11,232 bases of DNA, taken from UBA1189 sp045126595 (GTDB lineage: Bacteria; Bacteroidota; Bacteroidia; Bacteroidales; Bacteroidaceae). Below, in pieces: positions 5,953 through 11,232 of this stretch. Position 1 is the stretch's first letter. Each line of letters opens with the position of its first letter. Under the pieces are notes generated by a model, which was given only the letters and a program-made list of their open reading frames with translations, was not told the origin of the DNA and ran no database searches. Where the stretch lies: NCBI GenBank assembly GCA_045126595.1, contig JBGVOS010000027.1:1-11232 (forward strand), written 5' to 3'. A program made the position numbers and the translations under genes.

Positions 5953-7140
5953 ATGAAACTAATCCAGCTAGTCATCCTTAGTCTTCTATGCTGCGTGCAA
6001 GCAGTCGCGCAAATCAAGGTAGAGAGTGTCTTCTCCTTCGATGAGAATGGTGAAATAGTCGTAAATGAAAAGTTTATCGAACAAAACGTCGAGTTCAATA
6101 ACCAGGATGTAAAGCCTTATGAGCCAGTAGGCGTTACGACTTTCGAGGTTCATTCAAAGAAATACGAACTGCATGTCTTGAACTATAAAGGCTGGGAGGA
6201 TGAGGCAGGCGACTTCCGCGTCATCAAGCTTTATCATGAGGGCAAACAAATTTTGGAGTTTTCCGATGATGGAGCCTGGATAGGCGACCCTTTATTCAAG
6301 GAAGGACAAACATGGTTGCACGACTCTATAGATAGTGACGGAACGCCATTCAGTCAGATTATGGACTTGATTGGCGAGCACGCCACATATAAAGGGCATT
6401 GCCTGGTGTATCCATTGGCAAACGATGCAGCTGCCCTCTTGCTTGAGGGTTTCACGTATGGTTGTGGAGAAACCTTGACTACCATCATTGCCATTAAGGA
6501 TGGGAAGGCAAAGGTTGTATATAACAAATGTCGTTTTGTAACGGGTATATATGCTAACGAAAAACAGTTTGAGCTACACCTTGAGGAAGACCCCACTACG
6601 GCACAGTATGAGGAAGTGGTGAGTACGACTTCAGACGGGGCAATGGAGTACCGTATCGAACCGCATGAGGAGGGTTATCTCATCTATACGAATCCCGATA
6701 TAATGCCAGTCTTTTACGATGGCAAGATAGAACTATCTGACTACCTTCGGAAAAACATTAGATACCCTGACGCTTGTCGAGATGCGGGCATACAGGGGCG
6801 CGTGATTGTACAGTTTGTGGTCACCAAGGAGGGGCGAGTGTCTGATGCAAGGGTGGTGAAATCTGCTCACAAGTTCCTCGACAAAGAGGCCTTACGCGTA
6901 GTGAACAATATGCCTTATTGGCGACCAGGTGCATATAAGGGCAAGAGGGTAAATGTGCAGATGACGATGCCTATAATCTTTCGACTAGGAAAAGACGAAG
7001 CGGTAAAAGTTGATACAACCTCAACAGGCAATATCGTTGTTTTAGTATCAGAAGATCCTCATGAAATGACTACCTACGACAGCTTTAACCCAGCGCAAGG
7101 CAATACATGCAAGAGAAGCAAACGAATAATAATTCCCTAA
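5953..7140 (+). CDS. Secreted protein with C-terminal TonB domain
   Basis: A 395-residue protein. Residues 1-19 form a Sec signal peptide or anchor with a likely cleavage after AVA. No lipobox is present. Residues 20-260 are mostly hydrophilic with no domain I recognise. Residues 262-345 form a TonB_C domain: YLRKNIRYPDACRDAGIQG, then VIVQFVV, GRVSDARVVKS, LDKEALRVV and MPYWRPGAYKG in the usual order. In classic TonB this domain reaches across the periplasm to outer-membrane receptors; here the typical Pro-rich spacer is missing. A tail of about 50 residues ends in the basic KRSKRIIIP. The ATG at 5953 was chosen because the longer open frame (from 5872) would place the promoter inside the gene and hide the signal peptide. 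The job could be energy transduction or an envelope-binding role; no receptor gene is adjacent. Confidence 0.85.
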   Translation: MKLIQLVILSLLCCVQAVAQIKVESVFSFDENGEIVVNEKFIEQNVEFNNQDVKPYEPVGVTTFEVHSKKYELHVLNYKGWEDEAGDFRVIKLYHEGKQILEFSDDGAWIGDPLFKEGQTWLHDSIDSDGTPFSQIMDLIGEHATYKGHCLVYPLANDAAALLLEGFTYGCGETLTTIIAIKDGKAKVVYNKCRFVTGIYANEKQFELHLEEDPTTAQYEEVVSTTSDGAMEYRIEPHEEGYLIYTNPDIMPVFYDGKIELSDYLRKNIRYPDACRDAGIQGRVIVQFVVTKEGRVSDARVVKSAHKFLDKEALRVVNNMPYWRPGAYKGKRVNVQMTMPIIFRLGKDEAVKVDTTSTGNIVVLVSEDPHEMTTYDSFNPAQGNTCKRSKRIIIP

Positions 7141-7173
7141 AGTTCTTCATTCGGCACTTTTTTTGTAGCAACT

Positions 7174-7283
7174 GAAAAAATATTTTCGCTTCGTTGAAAA
7201 AAGTTTTTCGCTTTGTTGAAAATAAATTTTCATTATAGTGAAAAAGTTTTTGCAAGGTCTCGAAAAATCTTGCAAAAGTGTAT
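7174..7283. repeat. Degenerate tandem array, 22-bp period, five units
   Basis: Units begin at 7174, 7196, 7218, 7240 and 7262, exactly 22 bp apart. Each starts GAAAA, and the first three share a small palindromic core of the form GAAAA...TTTTC (7174-7187, 7196-7209, 7218-7231). The fourth has GAAAAAGTTTTTG. The first two units are nearly identical, and divergence increases to the right. The array starts 34 bp after the TonB_C stop codon. Confidence 0.75.
7248..7277. repeat. Perfect 9-bp inverted repeat
   Basis: TTTTGCAAG (7248-7256) pairs with CTTGCAAAA (7269-7277) across a 12-nt loop. It overlaps units four and five of the 22-bp array. It could form a weak terminator for the TonB_C gene or a protein-binding palindrome; a T run directly after it is lacking. 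Confidence 0.6.
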
Positions 7284-7365
7284 ATTTGTATATGTTTCCC
7301 TAAAGAAATTCTTTATAGTTCCACCTCCGGTATATCAAACTTTAAAAATTGTATATTATTAGCGG

Positions 7366-7410
7366 CTAATCCGAAAAATATGCAAGATATTTTGGATTAG
7401 GAGTGTTTTT
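7366..7410 (+). terminator. Bulged hairpin with T run, possible terminator
   Basis: CTAATCC (7366-7372) pairs with GGATTAG (7394-7400), and AAAATAT (7375-7381) with ATATTTT (7387-7393). This gives 14 base pairs with a two-base bulge and a GCAAG loop. TTTTT follows at 7406-7410. It lies 226 bp after the TonB_C stop, so it may instead belong to the lost locus downstream. Confidence 0.4.
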
Positions 7411-7449
7411 AATGTATTTTGCTCCATAAATCAAAATGGAAATAACAGA

Positions 7450-7602
7450 ATGATAGTCCGTACATTGCAACAGCGTATTGAGGAAAACCTGTTTAAGGGA
7501 AAAGCTATCATTGTGATTGGCGCTCGCCAAGTTCCTTACCAGTATCAAGGCTTTCGTCGGTCTTTTTCATATCCGATAGCTTTGTTTATACCACAAAAGT
7601 AA
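7450..7602 (+). pseudogene. 5' remnant of an AAA ATPase gene (DUF4143 type)
   Basis: The reading frame from the ATG at 7450 encodes 50 residues. The first 28 resemble the N-terminus of the AAA_14/DUF4143 ATPases common in Bacteroidota, including GKAIIVIGARQV, which in intact members runs into the Walker A sequence GARQVGKTT. Here the resemblance stops after the V codon (7531-7533), exactly before the Gly-Lys-Thr of the P-loop. The remaining 22 residues to the stop at 7600-7602 are unrelated. The protein therefore lacks the nucleotide-binding loop and more than nine tenths of its domain. I read this as a dead gene head left by a deletion. The family call rests on recognition of a short stretch. 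Confidence 0.65.
7508..7570 (-). pseudogene. Possible 5' remnant of a second gene, facing the ATPase remnant
   Basis: A minus-strand ATG at 7570 opens a 20-codon frame beginning MKKTDESLDTGKEL. It sits 24 bp downstream of a good -33/-7 promoter. The frame crosses the point where the ATPase-like sequence ends (about 7533) and then reads antisense to that remnant until its stop. This fits a gene whose body was lost in the same event. The family is not recognisable from so few residues, and the peptide might alternatively be chance. Confidence 0.35.
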
Positions 7603-7624
7603 TCATTCCCAACTTTCTATACAA
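7594..7624 (-). promoter_or_regulatory. Orphan minus-strand promoter
   Basis: On the minus strand TTG (7624-7622), a 20-bp spacer and TACTTTTG (7601-7594) give a consensus Bacteroidota promoter. It points at the short truncated frame starting at 7570 and no intact gene, which supports loss of a gene here. Confidence 0.55.
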
Positions 7625-7696
7625 GGTTTTGCTGGTGTGTATTTTTTCACTAAACCAAATTTATTTACAGTTCTTCACTTTCGCAAAATATTTAGT

Positions 7697-7704
7697 TACC
7701 TTTG
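7697..7704 (+). promoter_or_regulatory. -7 element for the Nudix/PH operon
   Basis: TACCTTTG fits TAnnTTTG and lies 23 bp before the Nudix ATG. The -33 region has no clear TTG. Confidence 0.65.
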
Positions 7705-7727
7705 CGGTATAGTAGACATAAAAGCAT

Positions 7728-8306
7728 ATGAACACATCATCTACAACACCGAATACCGATGAGCGCAAATGGGAGATATTGTCTTCCGAATACCTCATAC
7801 AGCGTCCCTGGCTCACGGCAAGGCGCGATCATGTGAAGCTGCCTACGGGAGTGGAGAACAAGGAGTACTACATACTGGAGTATCCCGATTGGGTTAATGT
7901 TATTGCCATCACCAAGGAGGGTGAGTTTGTGATGATACGCCAATACCGCCACGGATTGGGCGAGACGCGCTATGAACTGTCTGCCGGAGTGTGTGAGGAG
8001 GGCGAAGACCCGATGGAGAGTGCGCGTCGTGAACTATATGAGGAGACTGGATATGGGGGAGGAGAGTGGCAATTGTGGATGACCGTGAGCCCCAACCCAA
8101 GCACCTCGACCAACCTCACCTACAGCTTTCTGGCGACGGATGTGGAGTGCATCTCTACCCAACACCTTGAATCTACAGAGGATATTACCGTGCACCTGCT
8201 CTCCGAAGCAGAGGTCAGAGCCCTGCTTGAGAATGACGAAATCCGCCAAGCCCTGATGGCTGCTCCGCTTTGGAAGTATTTTGCATCAAAGGGACAGAGT
8301 GTGTGA
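7728..8306 (+). CDS. Nudix hydrolase, ADP-ribose pyrophosphatase-like
   Basis: A 192-residue Nudix protein. The box GX5EX7REUXEEXGU is complete: G87, E93, R101-E102-L103, E105-E106, G108 and Y109, with the last glutamates binding the catalytic Mg2+. The N-terminal part, with PWLTARRDHVKLPTG (27-41) followed by VNVIAITKEGEFVMIRQYR (56-74), resembles the ADP-ribose/NudF group, where this region builds the swapped dimer. Likely reaction: ADP-ribose to AMP and ribose 5-phosphate, though other nucleoside diphosphate substrates remain possible. It is followed after 32 bp by the PH-domain gene and then a strong terminator, so the two are probably one transcript. The ATG at 7728 fits the promoter 23 bp upstream. 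Confidence 0.9.
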   Translation: MNTSSTTPNTDERKWEILSSEYLIQRPWLTARRDHVKLPTGVENKEYYILEYPDWVNVIAITKEGEFVMIRQYRHGLGETRYELSAGVCEEGEDPMESARRELYEETGYGGGEWQLWMTVSPNPSTSTNLTYSFLATDVECISTQHLESTEDITVHLLSEAEVRALLENDEIRQALMAAPLWKYFASKGQSV

Positions 8307-8338
8307 ACAGATAATTATATTATAAAACAGTTAAAATC

Positions 8339-8716
8339 ATGTCATTACTTAACAATCTATTTGGCAATGCTACAGAGGTAGACGTTGAGGAACTAAGAAA
8401 AGAATTTGGTGAGATTCTCGTCGATGGGGAAGAAATCGAAGCGGCATTTCGCATATTCCGTGATAAATGGGTGTTCACAAACAAGCGCTTGATCATGCTG
8501 AATGTTCAGGGTGTCACCGGTAGCAAAAGAGAGTATCGTTCCATTCCATACCGTTCGATCGACCAATTCAGTGTGGAGACGGGTGGAACCTTTGACGATG
8601 ATTGCGAAATGAAGCTATGGATTAAGGGTATGCACGAGCCTTTGAAAAAAGAGTTTAAACGTGATGTCGATGTTAAGTCATTGCAGAGAATGTTGGCAAC
8701 ACATATTCTGAACTAA
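8339..8716 (+). CDS. Bacterial PH-domain protein
   Basis: A 125-residue protein that is almost entirely one bacterial pleckstrin-homology domain of the PF08000 type. Typical features are GEEIEAAFRIFRDKWVFTNKRLIM (31-54 in the protein, strands one to three), YRSIPYRSIDQFSVE (66-80), the acidic turn FDDDCEMKLWIKG (85-97), and the C-terminal helix DVKSLQRMLATHIL. There is no signal peptide or membrane helix, so it is cytosolic, possibly in ring assemblies as seen for structural members of the family. The biological role of these proteins is not settled. It lies between the Nudix gene and a strong terminator. Confidence 0.87.
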   Translation: MSLLNNLFGNATEVDVEELRKEFGEILVDGEEIEAAFRIFRDKWVFTNKRLIMLNVQGVTGSKREYRSIPYRSIDQFSVETGGTFDDDCEMKLWIKGMHEPLKKEFKRDVDVKSLQRMLATHILN

Positions 8717-8732
8717 AGTATAAGTCTCAGTT

Positions 8733-8764
8733 ACGGCAGGCATCGCCTGCCGTTTCTTCTTACT
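8733..8764 (+). terminator. Intrinsic terminator after the Nudix/PH operon
   Basis: ACGGCAGGC (8733-8741) pairs perfectly with GCCTGCCGT (8745-8753) across a 3-nt ATC loop, followed by the T-rich TTTCTTCTT. It starts 17 bp after the PH-domain stop codon. Confidence 0.88.
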
Positions 8765-8793
8765 GTATTTGGGATGTGATATCAACAAAATAT

Positions 8794-8855
8794 GTTTGCA
8801 GGGCTACAAACTGCAATTTTTTCAGTTCCAAACTCCAGTTTGTAGCCGTGCAAAC
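8794..8855. repeat. Long imperfect palindrome, 20-nt arms
   Basis: Arms 8794-8813 and 8836-8855 pair at 19 of 20 positions: an inner 12-bp perfect block (GGCTACAAACTG/CAGTTTGTAGCC), one G-G mismatch, then 7 bp (GTTTGCA/TGCAAAC). The loop is 22 nt. A competing smaller hairpin is possible (AACTG 8809-8813 with CAGTT 8823-8827). CAAACTG recurs as a direct repeat at 8807 and 8851, in each case followed within a few bases by a T run. The context is a REP-like intergenic element or a regulatory RNA hairpin. Confidence 0.75.
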
Positions 8856-8880
8856 TGAAGTTTTTGTTAAGGAAAACTAT

Positions 8881-8910
8881 CGTTTGGATACTTTCAAACG
8901 AATCCAAACG
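8881..8910. repeat. Perfect 9-bp inverted repeat
   Basis: CGTTTGGAT (8881-8889) pairs with ATCCAAACG (8902-8910) over a 12-nt loop that itself contains CAAACG (8895-8900), allowing an alternative pairing. It lies 40 bp beyond the stop of the minus-strand DUF6078-like gene and could help end its transcript, but there is no strong T run on that strand. Confidence 0.6.
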
Positions 8911-8949
8911 TTTCTATGGCACTAAAAAAGTTTTAACTGAAGACCGCGA

Positions 8950-9393
8950 TTACCGCTGATAACCTTCCTCATAGCTATCGAACGTCACTTCTTGTTGTGC
9001 CCCACATTCAGCAACGACAGCACAGATAATCTCCTGCTCATCAGGTGCAATGGCACGTTTTCCCTTGCGCATATCGTAGTAAGCATTGCGCCCGAAGCGA
9101 GAAATCAGCTTATGCGCCACAGTTTCAGACACATTCACCGGGAGGCTTCTTATCATCCGCACGAAACCGCGAGCATACATCACCTTCTTGGCCGAGCGGT
9201 ACATGGGGCACTCGCCCTCTGTCTGTGCCAGATATGCCGGGCTTACAATTTGCCACGTCTTTACCTCGGCAGGCATCATCTTTGTAGCTACGTGACGCAA
9301 GCATGTAGCGGCCTTCGGACAGTCGCTTTGGGTGCAGAGGGTATAGTTATTTGGGACTTTCTCGTTCGGGTTTTTCGTTGTTTGTTGTGCCAT
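8950..9393 (-). CDS. Cysteine-cluster protein, DUF6078-like
   Basis: A 147-residue cytosolic protein with no signal peptide. The N-terminal part has C20-x4-C25-x5-C31 (LCTQSDCPKAATCLRH) and C62 in GECPMYR, a pattern that could bind zinc or an Fe-S cluster. The region 68-125 is basic and helical, ending in RFGRNAYYDMRKGKRAI (99-115), which could contact nucleic acid. I associate this layout with the Bacteroidales family DUF6078, whose function is unknown. Two further cysteines, C124 and C130, lie near the C-terminus. It is a single gene with its own well-formed promoter, divergent from the GIY-YIG gene across 136 bp. The function is unknown; the family name comes from recall and is moderately sure. 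Confidence 0.7.
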   Translation of the reverse strand: MAQQTTKNPNEKVPNNYTLCTQSDCPKAATCLRHVATKMMPAEVKTWQIVSPAYLAQTEGECPMYRSAKKVMYARGFVRMIRSLPVNVSETVAHKLISRFGRNAYYDMRKGKRAIAPDEQEIICAVVAECGAQQEVTFDSYEEGYQR

Positions 9394-9427
9394 AGTATAT
9401 TCGGTTTAAGGGGTTATTTTGTCTTTA

Positions 9428-9459
9428 CAAATTTACGACTTTAATGGAGGAAAAACAAA
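9428..9459 (-). promoter_or_regulatory. Promoter of the DUF6078-like gene
   Basis: On the minus strand TTTG (9459-9456), a 20-bp spacer and TAAATTTG (9435-9428) match both halves of the Bacteroidota consensus. The -7 lies 34 bp before the ATG. Confidence 0.72.
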
Positions 9460-9498
9460 TATTTAGACGATAGTGTGCAGTATATTCAAAAGTTTTAC

Positions 9499-9506
9499 TA
9501 CTTTTG
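9499..9506 (+). promoter_or_regulatory. -7 element for the GIY-YIG gene
   Basis: TACTTTTG fits TAnnTTTG, 23 bp before the ATG at 9530. No convincing -33 was seen. The site falls inside the longer open frame that begins at 9473, arguing against that earlier start. Confidence 0.6.
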
Positions 9507-9529
9507 TTTCATCTCTAAAAGGAAATCCT

Positions 9530-10183
9530 ATGTGTAGCAACAAAGAGCCTGGGTATGTTTATATATTGACCAATCCAAGTTTTCGTGAAGATTGGGTAAA
9601 GATTGGTAAAAGTTCGCGTCCTGTAGATGTACGGAGTAAAGAATTAGATAATACTGCAGTACCTTTACCTTTTGAAATATTTGCGACCATGAAAACTCGC
9701 AAATATAATGAGGTGGAAAAACTTGTGCACAAAACCATTGACAGGCTTACTGATTTACGTATACGTCAAAATCGTGAATTCTTCAATGTTGCTCCACAAA
9801 TAGCATTAGACATCTTTCAAGACATTGCAATGACTATTGATGATGCAGAAGTGATATTGTACTCAGATAATAAGCCTATTGCAAATAGTGATCGAAAAGA
9901 ACAACAACACGTACGGGAAGTCAAAAGAGCTCGATTCAAATTCTCTATGTGCAATATTAAGATAGGAGAACTTATAACATTTGACCCTACTGGACTTGTT
10001 GTAAAAGTAGCATCTGATGACTCTATAGAATATGAAGGTCGTATATATAAATTATCTCCATTTGTTGGCACTTTTATGCCTATAGAACGTCGTAATACAT
10101 CAGGTGCTTATCAAGGTGCAAAGTACTTTTCTTATCAAGGTAAGGTATTGGAGGAGATAAGAAGAGAAAATGAAAATATTTGA
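9530..10183 (+). CDS. GIY-YIG nuclease-family protein (T5orf172 type)
   Basis: A 217-residue protein. Residues 7-95 form a T5orf172-type GIY-YIG domain: GYVYILTNPSF (8-18), KIGKSSRP (24-31), TAVPLPFEI (42-50), E61/H67 in the helix, and REFF (82-85). The KIG variant of the second motif is usual for this subgroup. After a charged linker (about 112-135) comes a second domain, 136-213, with IKIGELITF, VKVASDDSIEYEGRIYKLSP and AYQGAKYFSYQGKVLEEI. It looks beta-rich and is not firmly assigned; a RAMA/DUF4357-like fold is one idea. Known: such proteins occur as accessory, phage- or restriction-linked genes, but no methylase or phage gene is nearby. The ATG at 9530 was chosen over 9473 because of the promoter and the SD-like AAAAGGA. 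The gene is clearly more A/T-rich than the regulator gene downstream, suggesting acquisition. Confidence 0.8.
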   Translation: MCSNKEPGYVYILTNPSFREDWVKIGKSSRPVDVRSKELDNTAVPLPFEIFATMKTRKYNEVEKLVHKTIDRLTDLRIRQNREFFNVAPQIALDIFQDIAMTIDDAEVILYSDNKPIANSDRKEQQHVREVKRARFKFSMCNIKIGELITFDPTGLVVKVASDDSIEYEGRIYKLSPFVGTFMPIERRNTSGAYQGAKYFSYQGKVLEEIRRENENI

Positions 10184-10202
10184 CTAATATTATGAAGCTT
10201 CC

Positions 10203-10880
10203 ATGAAGATCCTCATCATCGAAGATGACCTTTCATTCCAGGAGATACTGCGCAACACATTGGAGCAGGAGCGGTATGTGGTGGAGGTGGCGCCCGACTA
10301 TCGTTCGGGGCTCATCAAACTGTCGGATTATACGTATGACTGCATATTGCTCGATATTAACCTGCCCGACGGTAATGGGCTGAACTTGTTGCGCGAACTT
10401 AAGGAGATGAAGAAGACGGGCAGCTTGATCATCATCTCGGCACGTGACAGCATAGAGGATAAGGTAGAGGGACTCGACCTCGGGGCCGATGACTACCTCG
10501 CCAAGCCGTTTCATCTGGCCGAGCTGCTGTCGCGTATCAAGAGTGTGATGCGACGCAACAATCAGGGCGGAGAGCAATACGTGAGCTACGGCAATGTGAA
10601 GGTCAATCCGCATACGTTCGATATATGGGTAGGGGAGATGAAGGTGGAGCTTTCGCGCAAGGAGTTTGACTTCTTGCTCTACTTCCTGCAACGCCCTGGT
10701 CGTATAGTGAGCAAGAGCATGCTGGCCGAAGCTATCTGGGGCGACCATTTCGATGATGTGGACAACTACGATTTCATCTACGCCCAGATAAAGAATCTGC
10801 GCAAGCGACTCGCGGCGTGGAAGGCAAGCATTGAGATTGCTTCTGTATATGGGATGGGGTATAAGTTAATTGAAACATGA
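10203..10880 (+). CDS. OmpR-family response regulator
   Basis: A 225-residue two-component regulator. The receiver domain (1-118) has the acidic pair D8/D9, phosphoacceptor D51 in LLDINLPDGNG, S79, Y98 and K101-P102. The winged-helix DNA-binding domain (about 126-223) has LSRKEFDFLLYFLQRPGRIVS (150-170) and ends with YGMGYKL (215-221). Phosphorylation by the partner kinase should control DNA binding at unknown targets. The ATG overlaps nothing upstream; it lies 19 bp after the GIY-YIG stop. The kinase gene begins within its stop codon (ATGA), so expression is coupled. It has G/C-ending codons, unlike the preceding gene. AATATTTG at 10175-10182 is one base off a -7 element and might drive it. 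Confidence 0.95.
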   Translation: MKILIIEDDLSFQEILRNTLEQERYVVEVAPDYRSGLIKLSDYTYDCILLDINLPDGNGLNLLRELKEMKKTGSLIIISARDSIEDKVEGLDLGADDYLAKPFHLAELLSRIKSVMRRNNQGGEQYVSYGNVKVNPHTFDIWVGEMKVELSRKEFDFLLYFLQRPGRIVSKSMLAEAIWGDHFDDVDNYDFIYAQIKNLRKRLAAWKASIEIASVYGMGYKLIET

Positions 10881-11232
10881 AACTCACCACGCACGCCATA
10901 CGCAGCCTTATCCTCCCCCTGCTCCTTATCTTCGGAGTATGGTCGGTGGCCTTTTACTTTATCCTCACCGATGAACTCATCGACGAGGTGGACGACCAGC
11001 TGGAAGTATACTCCGAGCATATCACGCGCCAATGGCTCTCGGGCGAGGCACTTCCCGACTCTACTGATGGCTCCAACAATACCTATTATATACGGCAGAT
11101 AACGCCCGAAGAGGCGTCCATGGACAAGAAGGTGGAGTATGAATATAAAAACATCTACATCGCTTCAAAGCTTGAGGAAGAGCCGGCCCGGGTGATGCAC
11201 AGCATATTTGAACATAATGATGGTACGTGGTG
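10877..11232 (+). CDS. Sensor histidine kinase, N-terminal part (cut by window end)
   Basis: The frame opens at ATG 10877, overlapping the regulator stop by four bases, and stays open to the last base (118 codons visible). It begins with a hydrophobic helix at about residues 9-30 (SLILPLLLIFGVWSVAFYFI), followed by an acidic segment (DELIDEVDDQLEVYSEHI) and a probable periplasmic sensor region. No second membrane helix, HAMP, DHp or ATPase part is within the window, so the kinase call rests on the operon position and on this typical N-terminal layout. The signal is unknown. Confidence 0.8.
   Translation, partial: MKLTTHAIRSLILPLLLIFGVWSVAFYFILTDELIDEVDDQLEVYSEHITRQWLSGEALPDSTDGSNNTYYIRQITPEEASMDKKVEYEYKNIYIASKLEEEPARVMHSIFEHNDGTW

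Larger units (their letters stand above)
7141..7727. other. 587-bp intergenic region
   Basis: This AT-rich gap holds, in order, a 22-bp-period repeat array, a 9-bp-arm inverted repeat, a bulged hairpin with a T run, the 5' ends of two facing truncated genes, an orphan minus-strand promoter and the Nudix promoter. No intact gene of usable length was found on either strand. Confidence 0.8.

Noticed and set aside
7174..7283. CRISPR array
   Set aside because: The units are degenerate and contiguous with no unique spacers, and no cas genes are present.
7366..7400. Terminal inverted repeats of an insertion sequence
   Set aside because: The arms are separated by only a 5-nt loop (with a 2-nt bulge), there is no transposase and no target duplication was seen; a hairpin is the simpler reading.
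8992..9444. Plus-strand open frame opposite the DUF6078-like gene
   Set aside because: Shadow of the minus-strand gene, with no promoter and an unlikely composition.
9473..9529. Earlier ATG for the GIY-YIG protein
   Set aside because: The TAnnTTTG element at 9499-9506 lies within it, and the domain begins after the later ATG.

Overview
The window looks like a chromosomal piece of a Bacteroidota bacterium, most likely order Bacteroidales. Several genes are preceded by the Bacteroidota sigma-factor -7 motif TAnnTTTG, four genes match families I know mainly or often from this group (a cysteine-poor Sir2 deacylase, DUF3784, DUF6078, TonB_C proteins with a secretion signal), and Shine-Dalgarno sequences are mostly absent. 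The genus cannot be fixed from this sequence.

Layout. Bases 1-205 hold a group of DnaA-box-like sites followed by an AT-rich stretch, directly before a plus-strand pair: nadA (quinolinate synthase) and a Fur-family repressor. A minus-strand operon (3621 to 1608) runs toward them: a PaaI-type thioesterase, an SDR dehydrogenase and a Sir2 deacylase. The Sir2 gene overlaps the 3' end of the fur-like gene by 24 bp. Next come a plus-strand membrane acyltransferase and an O6-alkylguanine-DNA alkyltransferase, a minus-strand DUF3784 membrane protein, and a plus-strand secreted TonB_C protein. A 587-bp intergenic region follows. It holds a 22-bp-period repeat array, two hairpins and what looks like a deletion scar in which the 5' ends of two facing genes have been joined. 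Then come a Nudix hydrolase plus PH-domain protein pair ending in a clear intrinsic terminator, a palindrome-rich gap, a minus-strand DUF6078-like cysteine protein, a divergent AT-rich GIY-YIG protein, and an OmpR-type response regulator with the start of its sensor kinase, which is cut by the window edge.

How the genes relate. NAD metabolism is a loose theme: NadA makes the NAD precursor, Sir2 consumes NAD, and the Nudix enzyme may hydrolyse ADP-ribose. Only nadA/fur-like, thioesterase/SDR/Sir2, Nudix/PH and regulator/kinase look cotranscribed.

Most notable observations: (1) a 70-bp bidirectional promoter cassette occurs twice (3647-3716 and 5845-5914), ungapped and 58/70 identical, between unrelated gene pairs; (2) the exact 22-bp-period array after the TonB_C gene; (3) the scar at about 7533; (4) the DnaA-box cluster, a possible oriC; (5) a 20-nt-arm palindrome at 8794-8855; (6) the GIY-YIG protein with an unassigned C-terminal domain. 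No complete new defence or mobile system is evident.
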